In this document: one piece after another, positions 36,149 to 44,511 of the stretch
Layout: each line of letters begins with the position of its first letter
Position numbering within the stretch: the stretch's first letter is position 1
Origin: Bacillus sp. FJAT-25509
Lineage (GTDB): Bacteria; Bacillota; Bacilli; Bacillales; Bacillaceae_G
Assembly (NCBI RefSeq): GCF_001420605.1
Contig: NZ_LJIZ01000038.1
Coordinates: forward strand, 310,001-374,000
DNA length: 64,000 bases
Direction of reading: 5' to 3'
Notes under the pieces: generated by a model
What the model was told of the DNA's origin: nothing
Database searches by the model: none
Seen by the model: only the letters and a program-made list of their open reading frames with translations
Translations under genes and position numbers: made by a program

Positions 36149-36944
36149 ATGTATAAGAAGATGAGATCACTATTTTTTATTATATTATCGCTTTCCTTTT
36201 TAACTGCATGTAATGATCAAACTCAAAGTGATAAAGAAGAAGCTACTACTTCAATAGCAAAAGTCATTAAGACTGATAATTCTACTAAAAAAGAACTTAT
36301 TAATGAGAACGGTCAAAACTTTACAGAAAATGCAAAAGTTGTAAATAAAGAACTTGCTTTTGCAGTTACGTACAATGATGTTAACCAACTAATGAAAGAC
36401 TCTCAATTAGCTGTTGAGGGAGTAGTATTGTCTACTGAGAATTATGTAAACATGGATAAAGCAACTGGTATTGGTAATCCATTAACGAAATTATCCTTTA
36501 AAGTTAATAATGTATTAAAAGGAGATTCATCTTTAGAAGGAAAGATTATAACAATATTAGAGCAAGGTGGATATATTTCTGCAAAACAAAGTGGAATGAA
36601 AGATAAATTTCCAAATTTAACAAAAAAAGGAGTTAGACGAAACATATTTGATCATACCAGACGGTCATAGACCATCTGTAAAAGGTGATGAATTTGTTGC
36701 CTTTTTATCTAGCGATTCTTATTTTAATACAGGATTTGATTTTTACGAATTTATAGCCGTTTATCAATCAAAATTTAAATATAATAAAATTAATAAAAAA
36801 TTTATTAGACCCTCTGATAATTTTACTGAAATGTTAAAAGAAGCAGATACTCTTGATGAAAAAAAGATAATTAAAGAAGAGATAAAAATTGAAAAAGAAA
36901 TTAATGATCATGTAACCGATTTGGTGGAAGAAACGGTGAGGTAA
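36149..36944 (+). pseudogene. Lipoprotein gene broken by an extra A in an A7 run
   Basis: ATG at 36149 with AAAGGTGG upstream. The first part has a good lipobox (LSFLTACN) and continues to FPNLTKK; then it shifts frame. If the A run at 36622-36628 had six A, the frame would continue as ELDETYLIIPDGHRPSVKGD to the stop at 36944, where the second part otherwise has no ribosome binding site. The rebuilt protein of about 264 residues has VVLSTENYV and VNNVLKGDSSLEG, as in secreted regulators of unknown role. Either a true pseudogene or a sequencing indel. Confidence 0.65.
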
Positions 36945-37025
36945 AAAAGATTATAATAATTATGCTTTCCAACTCTTTGTAATTATGTGACTATTAAGTT
37001 AGTCATTAAACAAAGGGGATCGAAA

Positions 37026-37778
37026 ATGAGAATGAAAATGTTTATTGTGTGTGCAAGTTTAATGTTAGTATTAATGTCGAGTTGTACAATGAAATCATCT
37101 AATGGCAACTCGTTTGAATTGGATGATTATGATAAAATAACTTCGTTTAGTGCACATAAAGGGGACGTGTACTATCTTGATTATTCATTTGTTGTCAATA
37201 AAGGTTATGTAGATTTAATGATCTATAATAAAAAAACGAGAGATATTGTTTTCACAACATCGATTAAAAAGAAGGCAAAATATCAAGGTTCTTTTAATAT
37301 ACAAAGAGGTGGTATTTATGTTGTCGAAATGGATGGTTATAAAGCATCTGGTGAATATAAATTCAAACTTAATAATGAATCGGTTGCAAAAAAAGAATCA
37401 ACTATTGAACACATGGATGAAATGTTGTTAACGAATACAAAAAATCACGATTTTGAAATAGAGAGATGGAAAGATAAAAAAAATACTTATTACAATGTTA
37501 CTTTCAAAACAGATTATACTGGAGTTGAGCTGTGTACGTTTGACGGTATAAAGAATGAAAACAGTGGACTAATAGCAGGAAATTACGATCGGCAGGATGA
37601 TCTTGTTGCATTACCAACAACAATTGATGTTTGGAAAAGTGCAAAAACGATGATTCATTTTGATATTCCAAATGAAAAAACAATAGGTGGTATGGTAATT
37701 TGCTATATTCCTATTGAAAAAGATGGGGAAACACTTAGTAAGGAAATCAAATATGATCGAATCCTCTTTCATAAATAA
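37026..37778 (+). CDS. Lipoprotein of unknown function
   Basis: 250 aa. I chose ATG at 37026 with AAAGGGGAT upstream. A lipoprotein signal ends at LVLMSSCTMK, so Cys near residue 20 is the lipid site. The mature part has beta-rich segments (KGYVDLMIYNKKT, IQRGGIYVVEM), which recall PPC/C2-like surface domains, but no firm family. It follows the broken lipoprotein by 81 bases. Confidence 0.6.
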   Translation: MRMKMFIVCASLMLVLMSSCTMKSSNGNSFELDDYDKITSFSAHKGDVYYLDYSFVVNKGYVDLMIYNKKTRDIVFTTSIKKKAKYQGSFNIQRGGIYVVEMDGYKASGEYKFKLNNESVAKKESTIEHMDEMLLTNTKNHDFEIERWKDKKNTYYNVTFKTDYTGVELCTFDGIKNENSGLIAGNYDRQDDLVALPTTIDVWKSAKTMIHFDIPNEKTIGGMVICYIPIEKDGETLSKEIKYDRILFHK

Positions 37779-37789
37779 ATGATCATGCA

Positions 37790-37820
37790 ATGCATCTCTT
37801 TAATAGAGGTGTATTTTTTT
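37790..37820 (+). terminator. Terminator after the lipoprotein gene
   Basis: ATGCATCTCT (37790-37799) pairs with AGAGGTGTAT (37805-37814, two G-U pairs) and is followed by T7. Confidence 0.8.
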
Positions 37821-38082
37821 ATTGGAAGCTCTACTTCAAAACGGAGTATAGCTTTTTTCTTTATTAAAAACAATATTTCAACTATATAATTCTTGAAATT
37901 TTAAAATGAATTCCTACAAATCCCACAATTTTTAATGAAAAATATCTTACAAAAAACAATAAAAATCATCTTTTTTGATTATTTTTTAGTGTTTATTTCC
38001 ATAAAAAATGTCAATTAGAATATAATTTAAGCATAGACAAATATTAAGAACATGCTTAATAAATTAGTAAAAATAGTCAGTC

Positions 38083-38528
38083 ATCGGTGGCAAAGATGGA
38101 AACCGTTATGATGCAACCATTAACAGTGCTGCTAGATTCTCAGTACCTAATCTCCCATACTAGATCAATCTTATGAAATCGTTATCAAAATACCTGGTCA
38201 TTTCGAAAGACATGTAAAGGTTGATGAAATGGTAGATTCATGCGATAAAATGGTTGCTGGAAAATTAAAATATTTTTACTATGCTACAATGAAAGCTGGA
38301 GATGTTAACAATGATAACGTTGTAGATATACTTGATGCAATCTACATCACTAGCAAACTAAATACAAATGTTTGAAATGCAGATATCAATTTCGACGGAA
38401 AAGTTGAAGATCTTGATTATGTTAAGAGAAACTATCTAATGCAAAACCCTGACGTATCTGGAAAAATCAAACCAGTTACAAAATATAAAGGGAAAACGCT
38501 TGACGATTATATTAAACCATTGGGTTAA
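38083..38528 (+). pseudogene. Remnant of a secreted protein with a dockerin-like C-terminus
   Basis: There is no start. Starting near 38083, a frame reads GGKDGNRYDATINSAARF, breaks at a stop with a frameshift, and continues from LDQSYEIVIKIPGHF to 38528. The last part holds two dockerin-type Ca-binding loops, GDVNNDNVVDILDA and ADINFDGKVEDLD, and ends YKGKTLDDYIKPLG, as at the C-termini of some Bacillus secreted serine proteases. A TGA at 38373 lies where the family has Trp. Upstream domains are missing, so it is a decayed 3' end. The rest of the 37.8-38.8 kb gap shows no gene. Confidence 0.6.
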
Positions 38529-38541
38529 GTTAATTATGGCG

Positions 38542-38568
38542 ACCAGCGCAATGCTGGTGGTATTTTTT
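38542..38568 (+). terminator. Terminator after the dockerin remnant
   Basis: ACCAGC (38542-38547) and GCTGGT (38553-38558), loop GCAAT, then GGTA and a T7 run. Its survival fits the former 3' end of the decayed gene. Confidence 0.75.
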
Positions 38569-38765
38569 TAGGATTTTTAGCGGATGAGAAATTTGTTAGA
38601 TTTTTAGGAGATTATTAGTAAGTAAGAAGGCATGAAGAATATTGTTGTTTAGACTTATTTCACACAAATTTTATACTTTTTTAAGATTTATATGATATAG
38701 TTCACTTAATTTCAATAGAAAATGGTCATTTATTTTTGAATGTGTAGTTTACGAAAGGAGATTAC

Positions 38766-38801
38766 ATGCTAACAATAAAAAATGATTTGATTAAAATCTA
38801 A
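38766..38801 (+). CDS. Possible 11-codon leader ORF before the histidine kinase
   Basis: ATG at 38766 follows an excellent AAAGGAG and encodes MLTIKNDLIKI before TAA, 20 bases ahead of the kinase start, whose own ribosome binding site is poor. It may be a leader that feeds ribosomes to the kinase gene or simply the remnant of an earlier start. No terminator hairpin accompanies it. Confidence 0.3.
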   Translation: MLTIKNDLIKI

Positions 38802-38821
38802 AAACTGAGTGAGTGAAAGAA

Positions 38822-40288
38822 ATGTCAATTAAAATGAGGTTTCTGTTGTCATATATTGGGGTGATTCTTTTTTCAATCACATTACTATTGGCAGCGGGTT
38901 TTTTAATTATTTTTGCTATAACAGGAGATGTAAAGTCAGTTGAAAATCTTTACAAAAAAACTTATGTTCAAAAACCTTTGACTACCGTCGAAGAAAGTGT
39001 GTTTCTTGATCTGAAGCTACTTGCTAAACATAATCCAAATCTATTACTAAATAAGCAGGAGATTAAAAGGATTGAGCAAAAAAATATCGGTATTGTAGTT
39101 AGAAAAGGAAAAAATGTTGAGTACGCTTCACCGTCGCTTAATAAAAAAGCATTGATACATGCTCTTCCTGGGTTTGAGGCGACGAATATTAATACTCGAG
39201 ATACGATTAAAATAAATGATTTGTTTTTTACGTATGTGAAATTTGATTTTTATTTTCCAGATCAAAGCCAAGGTAGTATTTTTGTCTTAAAGAAAGCAAG
39301 CTCATATACTGAGGTTATTCGTAATCTGTTTCCAATCTTGCTGGGATTATTGCTTTTTTTATTTATCGTGATTATTGGTATGCTAAATTATTTAGTTTCA
39401 CGTAGCATCAGTAAGCCAATTTCTAAACTTAAAAAAGGTGCGGAAAAAATAAAAATTGGTGATTTGAATTTCGAGATTGATACGAATTCAAAGGATGAAA
39501 TTGGTGAATTAAATAAGGCATTTGAGGAAATGAGAATAATATTAAAAGAATCGGTAATTCTCCAGATTCAATATGAAGAAAATCGTAAAGAGCTTTTGTC
39601 TAATATTTCACATGATCTAAAAACACCGATTACTTCAATCATTGGATATGTGGAAGGGATAAAAGATGGTGTAGCAAATACACCTGAAAAAATGGAAAAA
39701 TATTTATCGACCGTTTATTCTAAAGCAAAGGACATGGATTTATTAATTGATGAACTCTTCTTATTCTCCAAGCTTGATTTAAAAAAAGAACCATTTCATT
39801 TTGAAACAGTCGATATTAATAAGTATATTGAGTCTTACGTCGAAGAAATTTATTTGGATTTACTTCAACAAGGCATAAATATAGAGGTAAATCTATTGAA
39901 TCAATCAATCAATGTGAATGCTGATCGAGAAAAATTAAAAAGAGTTTTGTCAAACTTAGTCAGCAATTGTGTGAAATATATGAACAAAGAAGAAAAGAAA
40001 ATTTCGTTTTCATTACATGAGCGATTAAATGAATTAATTGTACAAGTAACAGATAATGGGCAAGGTATCGATCCTGAAGCACTCCCTTTCATTTTTGAAC
40101 GTTTTTACCGTGCAGAACAATCTAGAAATTCTCAAACTGGCGGTAGCGGGTTAGGACTTGCAATCGCAAAGCAAATTATTGAAGAACACGGTGGGAAAAT
40201 CTGGGCATCTAGTGAGATTGGTAAAGGGACAAGTATATTCTTTTCCTTAAAGAAAGGTGAAAAAATTGAAAGAAATATTACTGATTGA
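38822..40288 (+). CDS. Sensor histidine kinase (HAMP, HisKA, HATPase)
   Basis: 488 aa. Two membrane helices (residues about 10-32 and 165-190) flank an external sensing domain; a HAMP domain follows (SRSISKPISKLKKGAEKI), then HisKA with the phosphorylated His in NISHDLKTPITSIIGYVEG and a HATPase with DNGQGIDPEALPFIFERFYR and GSGLGLAIAK. It should autophosphorylate and pass phosphate to the regulator encoded next. ATG 38822 is my choice; GTG at 38813 and ATG at 38834 are alternatives, none with a strong ribosome binding site. The signal is unknown. Confidence 0.88.
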   Translation: MSIKMRFLLSYIGVILFSITLLLAAGFLIIFAITGDVKSVENLYKKTYVQKPLTTVEESVFLDLKLLAKHNPNLLLNKQEIKRIEQKNIGIVVRKGKNVEYASPSLNKKALIHALPGFEATNINTRDTIKINDLFFTYVKFDFYFPDQSQGSIFVLKKASSYTEVIRNLFPILLGLLLFLFIVIIGMLNYLVSRSISKPISKLKKGAEKIKIGDLNFEIDTNSKDEIGELNKAFEEMRIILKESVILQIQYEENRKELLSNISHDLKTPITSIIGYVEGIKDGVANTPEKMEKYLSTVYSKAKDMDLLIDELFLFSKLDLKKEPFHFETVDINKYIESYVEEIYLDLLQQGINIEVNLLNQSINVNADREKLKRVLSNLVSNCVKYMNKEEKKISFSLHERLNELIVQVTDNGQGIDPEALPFIFERFYRAEQSRNSQTGGSGLGLAIAKQIIEEHGGKIWASSEIGKGTSIFFSLKKGEKIERNITD

Positions 40289-40952
40289 AGATGATATAAG
40301 CATAGCAGAATTACAAAGAGATTATTTAGAAATAAATGATTTTCGTGTTGATATTCAACATAATGGCGATGAAGGACTTCAACATGCACTAAAAGGCAAT
40401 TATGATTTAATCATTTTGGATATCATGCTGCCAGGAAAAAATGGTTTTGAAATTTGTAAAGAACTACGTGCAGTCAAAAACATTCCTATTTTATTTGTAT
40501 CTGCTAAAAAAGAGGATATTGATAAAATTAGAGGCCTTGGTTTAGGTGCGGACGATTACATTACAAAACCATTTAGTCCAAGTGAACTAGTTGCAAGAGT
40601 AAAGGCACATTTATCTCGATATGAAAGACTAGCAGGGAACAATACCGTTTCAAAAATAATCTTCGTACATGGAATATCAATCGATCGTTCAGCTCGTAAA
40701 GTATTTATTAACGACAAAGAAGTACCATTTACCACAAAAGAATTTGATTTGATAGTGTTTTTTGTTATGAATCCAAACCAAGTATTAAGTAAAGAACAGA
40801 TCTATGAAAAGGTTTGGGGTCTCGAATCAGCTGCAGACGTTTCAACTGTAACTGTCCATATTAGTAGATTACGTGAAAAAATAGAAAGAGACCCTACAAA
40901 TCCTAAGTTCTTGGAAACAGTTTGGGGAGCGGGATATCGATTTAATGTATAA
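40266..40952 (+). CDS. OmpR-family response regulator
   Basis: 228 aa. The receiver domain has the acidic pair in LLIEDDISI, the phosphorylation Asp in DLIILDIMLPGKNG near residue 51, and the Lys in DDYITKPFSP near residue 100. The C-terminal winged helix is clear (TTKEFDLIVFF and TVTVHISRLREKI). TTG at 40266 follows AAAGGTGA; an in-frame GTG at 40257 is part of that site. It overlaps the kinase gene by 23 bases, so the pair is translationally coupled; kinase-first order is the less usual one in Bacillus. Targets are unknown. Confidence 0.92.
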   Translation: MKEILLIEDDISIAELQRDYLEINDFRVDIQHNGDEGLQHALKGNYDLIILDIMLPGKNGFEICKELRAVKNIPILFVSAKKEDIDKIRGLGLGADDYITKPFSPSELVARVKAHLSRYERLAGNNTVSKIIFVHGISIDRSARKVFINDKEVPFTTKEFDLIVFFVMNPNQVLSKEQIYEKVWGLESAADVSTVTVHISRLREKIERDPTNPKFLETVWGAGYRFNV

Positions 40953-40961
40953 ATAGCGTTT

Positions 40962-40989
40962 AAAACCGTCCAATTGTGACGGTTTTTTT
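40962..40989 (+). terminator. Terminator of the two-component operon
   Basis: AAAACCGTC (40962-40970) pairs with GACGGTTTT (40978-40986), loop CAATTGT, followed by T residues. Confidence 0.88.
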
Positions 40990-41064
40990 GAATTATTGCA
41001 TAGTTTAGCAACGAAAAAAAGAAAAGAGTTATAGTTTTCACACATATATAAAACCTAAAAATTT

Positions 41065-41105
41065 AAAGCTGATATTCCTAAACATAAGGAAAATCAGCTT
41101 TTTTA
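41065..41105 (+). terminator. Second hairpin terminator in the same gap
   Basis: AAAGCTGATATTCCT (41065-41079) pairs with AGGAAAATCAGCTTT (41087-41101) with one mismatch, followed by TTTT. It lies 75 bases beyond the first terminator and before a convergent gene. Confidence 0.75.
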
Positions 41106-41182
41106 AAAGATAAATATAAAATTTTATTCTACCAAAGTCCGCTCACGCGAAAAAACATTTCTATGAATTAGGTTCGGTTGTG

Positions 41183-41599
41183 CTAATTCTCCTCAGCATA
41201 TCGAGCTAAGTTTGATACTGTTTCGAATAGTTCCACTTGATTAAACGCCATCTCTTGAGCGAGTCGATCAGAATCTGGACCTTCGATTTCGATGGTGTGT
41301 GTGATCTGGGTGCCATTTGGAAGTGGGATTAACTCATGGCGACCGATAATTGCATGATTTGGTCCAATAGGTGTTCGATCAACAAAGCTATGTCCCTCCT
41401 TGACTAGAATGAGCATAAAAGGGAGTTCTGGCCCTCCCACAGGTTGCAATTTTCCGGAAGTGCCTGTAACGAAAGGGCCATCCGGCTGGTACTGAACGAG
41501 TCCATAATCCCAACGAGGCCAATTGGCGAAATCGCAATAGATTGACCAAACACTTGAGGCAGTGGCACTTGTGCGTGCAGATGCAGAAATAGTCCACAT
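41183..41599 (-). CDS. SRPBCC (polyketide cyclase-like) protein, GC-rich
   Basis: 138 aa. ASSVWSIYCDFANWPRWDYG at the N-terminus is the Polyketide_cyc2-like signature, and GTQITHTIEIEGPDSDR precedes the long C-terminal helix. It binds a hydrophobic ligand in the helix-grip fold; function unknown. Base composition is close to 50% GC in parts (for example 41281-41340), far above the neighbours near 30%, and Pro/Gly/Ala codons ending in C or G are frequent, which suggests recent transfer. Minus-strand ATG at 41599 with AAAGGAGG upstream, separated by about 11 bases. Confidence 0.8.
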   Translation of the reverse strand: MWTISASARTSATASSVWSIYCDFANWPRWDYGLVQYQPDGPFVTGTSGKLQPVGGPELPFMLILVKEGHSFVDRTPIGPNHAIIGRHELIPLPNGTQITHTIEIEGPDSDRLAQEMAFNQVELFETVSNLARYAEEN

Positions 41600-41619
41600 A
41601 AAAGTATGTTCCTCCTTTT

Positions 41620-41659
41620 AAAAACTAACTTCTCTCAAAAACTAACTTCTCTCAAAAAC
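41620..41659. repeat. 17-bp tandem duplication upstream of the GC-rich gene
   Basis: AAAAACTAACTTCTCTC occurs twice head to tail (41620-41636 and 41637-41653) and is followed by a third AAAAAC start. It lies just upstream of the minus-strand ribosome binding site, in its promoter/leader region. Confidence 0.75.
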
Positions 41660-42090
41660 ATTTCCACTAAGTTATGAAATTTTTTTACAGTCCTTATAGT
41701 CAAGGTAAGAAACTTCAATTAAAGAAACATTTAATGTTAGGTTCAGCTAGACTAAATATATGAATCATTTATGGTAAAATATTCCATTTTTGAACTCATT
41801 GATATATGAAAAAACAAACGATTATTTTGCTAATTTTTACGATTGTGACTGTCTTTTTGGCAGTCATTTTTTAGTTTAAAAATACTTTATAGGACGAATC
41901 TATAAAGAAATATTATTAAAAATTTTATACTTTTTTAATAATTTGTTTAGAAGGAGTTTTCATTTAAGGATTAACATAGATTTCAGACGAACTAGGGTCT
42001 AACTAATGAAAAAGATTGGAGGAAAATTTCCCAGGAATAAAATGATATTTTCATGTTGATTTGAAATGGAAAAGGAGGACGTTTTACTTT
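41660..42090. other. Gap with an isolated hairpin and a 22-codon hydrophobic ORF
   Basis: TGACTGTC (41846-41853) pairs with GGCAGTCA (41859-41866) before T6, a good terminator with no intact gene before it. A 22-codon frame from ATG 41806 encodes a single hydrophobic helix (MKKQTIILLIFTIVTVFLAV and two more residues) whose 3' end forms this hairpin, but it lacks a ribosome binding site. It may be a remnant of a lost gene. The remainder up to the ankyrin gene is featureless. Confidence 0.35.
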
Positions 42091-42765
42091 ATGTGGAAGT
42101 TACTTGCAGTAATAATCAGCTGCATACTTTTGCTAAATGGATGTTCCTCATTTGCTAAGGGGGAAGAAAAAGTGAACGAACAGTTATTTCAAGCAGTTAA
42201 ACAAGGAGACACTACTCTCGTAAAGAAGTTAATTGAGAATGGTGCGAATATTAATGCACAGAATTCTAATGGACAAACTGCCACGATGATTGCAACTTAT
42301 CATAACGATGTCAAAACTGCAAAAGTACTGATTGAAGCTGGTGCGGATGTCAATATTCGAGATCATATGAAAAACAATCCCTTTTTATATGCTGGTGCTG
42401 AGGGCTTTATTGATATTCTAAAACTTACAATAAAAGCTGGTGCTGATCCAACAATTACGAACAGGTATGGAGGAACAGCATTGATTCCCGCTTCAGAACA
42501 TGGATATGTAGATGTTGTGAATGAACTTCTTACTAATACAAAGATTGATGTTAATCATATTAATAATTTAGGATGGACGGCCCTTTTAGAAGCAATATTT
42601 TTAAACGATGGAAATGAAAAACAACAACAAACAGTCCAATTGCTTATTGATAATGGAGCAGATGTTAATTTGTCTGATCGTGAAAATGTTAGCCCTTTAC
42701 AGCATGCACGTGAGCGAGGTTTTAAAGAGATTGAAGCGATTTTGCTAAAAGCAGGTGCTAGATAA
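42091..42765 (+). CDS. Ankyrin-repeat lipoprotein
   Basis: 224 aa. I chose ATG at 42091 with AAAAGGAGG upstream. A lipoprotein signal ends at ILLLNGCSS (Cys near residue 17). Ankyrin repeats follow from about residue 30, with LIENGANINAQNSNGQTATM, VLIEAGADVNIRDH, TIKAGADPTITNRYGGTAL and LLIDNGADVNLSDRENVSPL. It should be anchored outside the membrane and bind a partner protein; the partner is unknown. The next gene starts 78 bases later. Confidence 0.87.
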   Translation: MWKLLAVIISCILLLNGCSSFAKGEEKVNEQLFQAVKQGDTTLVKKLIENGANINAQNSNGQTATMIATYHNDVKTAKVLIEAGADVNIRDHMKNNPFLYAGAEGFIDILKLTIKAGADPTITNRYGGTALIPASEHGYVDVVNELLTNTKIDVNHINNLGWTALLEAIFLNDGNEKQQQTVQLLIDNGADVNLSDRENVSPLQHARERGFKEIEAILLKAGAR

Positions 42766-42842
42766 TTAAAGTTCATGACCAATTGTATGAATAATTGGAG
42801 ATTATATAAATAACGAATAAAAAATTTGAGGAGACATTTAAA

Positions 42843-43814
42843 ATGATTAAAAAAACAAAAACAATTTCATCAATTTTACTCGGAGTATCTCTAGTCGTAA
42901 CAGGTTATAATACTGTTGCTAACGCACAAGTAGAGCATGGTAAACAAAAGCAAGAAAGAGTATACAAAGCTCCAAAAAAAGTTAAGAACAAGTTAACAAA
43001 AGGGCAGGAAATGGCTAAAATTTTAAGTAGTACTAATTGGCAAGGTACAAGAGTGTATGATAAAAATCATCATGACTTAACAAAAGAAAATGCTAATTTT
43101 ATTGGTCTTGCTAAATATGATGAAAAATCGGGTAGATACGAATTTTTTGATGCAAAAACAGGTCAAAGTCGTGGGGATAAAGGAACATTTTTCATTACAA
43201 ATGATGGTAAAAAACGAATTTTAATTTCTGAATCAATGAATTATCAAGCTGTAGTCGATATGACAAAAATAAATAAAAACGTATTTACTTATAAAAGAAT
43301 GGGAAAAGATGCAAAAGGTAACGATGTAGAAGTGTTTGTAGAACATGTTCCTTATAAAGCAAAAGAGCTTTCTTTTACAGATCCTGATAAAAAATTAGAT
43401 TCTAAAACAGGCGAAATTGTAAAAAACGTTGATGGTGATAAAATTTTAGGTAAAACACTTTGGAATGGTACAAAAGTACTGGATGAACAAGGGAATGACG
43501 TAACGAAATATAACACGAATTTTATTAGTCTTGCAAAATTTGATGGAATCACTAATAAATATGAGTTTTTCAATCTTCAAACAGGTCAAAGTCGTGGTGA
43601 CTATGGATATTTCGATATTGCCCACGAAAATAAAATTAGAGCACATGTATCAATCGGAACAAATAAGTATGGTGCTGTCCTTGAACTGACTGAGCTTAAT
43701 AATAATAAATTTACTTATAAAAGAACAGGTAAAGACAAAGATGGTAAGGATATAACTGTATTTGTTGAGCATGAACCTTATAAAGGTGATTTTAAACCAG
43801 TTTTTAGTTTCTAA
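42843..43814 (+). CDS. Secreted protein with two DUF4822 domains
   Basis: 323 aa. A signal peptide ends near VANAQ (residue about 29). Two DUF4822 units follow, at about residues 58-175 and 198-316; each has NWQGTRVYD or LWNGTKVLD, then the pair ANFIGLAKYDEKSGRYEFFD / TNFISLAKFDGITNKYEFFN, TGQSRGD, and FTYKR.GKD with VFVEH.PYK. The two units clearly arose by internal duplication. Function unknown; the family is common in secreted Firmicute proteins. Start after GAGGAGA. Confidence 0.85.
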   Translation: MIKKTKTISSILLGVSLVVTGYNTVANAQVEHGKQKQERVYKAPKKVKNKLTKGQEMAKILSSTNWQGTRVYDKNHHDLTKENANFIGLAKYDEKSGRYEFFDAKTGQSRGDKGTFFITNDGKKRILISESMNYQAVVDMTKINKNVFTYKRMGKDAKGNDVEVFVEHVPYKAKELSFTDPDKKLDSKTGEIVKNVDGDKILGKTLWNGTKVLDEQGNDVTKYNTNFISLAKFDGITNKYEFFNLQTGQSRGDYGYFDIAHENKIRAHVSIGTNKYGAVLELTELNNNKFTYKRTGKDKDGKDITVFVEHEPYKGDFKPVFSF

Positions 43815-43829
43815 TAACGAATATTCAAA

Positions 43830-43858
43830 AGAAGAATGGAGGAATCCATTCTTTTTTT
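43830..43858 (+). terminator. Terminator after the DUF4822 gene
   Basis: AGAATGGA (43833-43840) and TCCATTCT (43845-43852), loop GGAA, then a T6 run. Confidence 0.88.
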
Positions 43859-43990
43859 AAAGGGCATTATGAATAATCTTAGTAATATTTTAAAATGTTA
43901 CTAAGATTAATTGTTATTTTAATAACACTTTTTTGTGTTTTTTATAAAATTCCCCCAATAAAGTTTTATTGAATTTATTGGACTTCCCAC

Positions 43991-44020
43991 CTAAAATCAA
44001 CCAAAATTTGGTTGTTTTAG
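43991..44020. other. 30-bp near-perfect palindrome
   Basis: CTAAAATCAACCAAA pairs with TTTGGTTGTTTTAG around an AT centre with one T-T mismatch, flanked on both sides by copies of AATTCCCCCAATA (near 43950 and 44050). It lies in the 350-base gap before a small gene. It could be a cruciform, a regulator site or the trace of a mobile element end; no transposase is near. Confidence 0.4.
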
Positions 44021-44166
44021 AATTCTTTTCAAGATAAAAATAGTTAAATTCCCCCAATAGTAATTAAAGGTATTATCTTGTTTAATTAAAATGTGGATAG
44101 ATTTAAGCAGAATACATAATTAAGTCTTACTAACTTCTAATCTATTATTTGAAAAGGGGAATTAAC

Positions 44167-44334
44167 ATGGAAAATAATTCTACATATTACGATGGTAGTG
44201 TACCGGTATATGAAGTACCATTAGAAACAGGAAAAGCAAAAAATCAAACTAGTGATGATCTGGATGAAGAAAAACATAAAATAACTGATGTAATGAGAAA
44301 AAACATCAGTGGTAATCCATATATTTTCGACTGA
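44167..44334 (+). CDS. Small acidic hydrophilic protein
   Basis: 55 aa. I chose ATG at 44167, preceded by AAAAGGGGAA; the in-frame TTG 18 bases earlier overlaps this site. The sequence is rich in Tyr, Asp, Glu and Lys (YYDGSVPVYEVPLETGK, DDLDEEKHKI) with no hydrophobic segment. No family recognised. A strong terminator follows, supporting a real gene. Confidence 0.6.
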   Translation: MENNSTYYDGSVPVYEVPLETGKAKNQTSDDLDEEKHKITDVMRKNISGNPYIFD

Positions 44335-44348
44335 AAAATAAATTGTTA

Positions 44349-44395
44349 AAGCTTGTAGACGAAAGGGAGTTTCCCTAAGTATACAGGCTTTTTTT
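44349..44395 (+). terminator. Terminator after the small acidic protein gene
   Basis: AAGCTTGTA (44349-44357) pairs with TACAGGCTT (44382-44390); an inner GGGA/TCCC hairpin closes the loop; T7 follows. Confidence 0.8.
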
Positions 44396-44511
44396 GTCCC
44401 ATCGAAAAGAGTACATAAACTGAATATTTTCTTGATTCATTATTCACAGAAATAGGTCTTAAAACATACAATAAATGGGCACAAATACAATATTTTTGGT
44501 CTTAAAAGGAT

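Noticed and set aside
38373-38375. Alternative genetic code with TGA as Trp
   Set aside because: Intact genes use TGG for Trp and several end with TGA, so the standard code applies.
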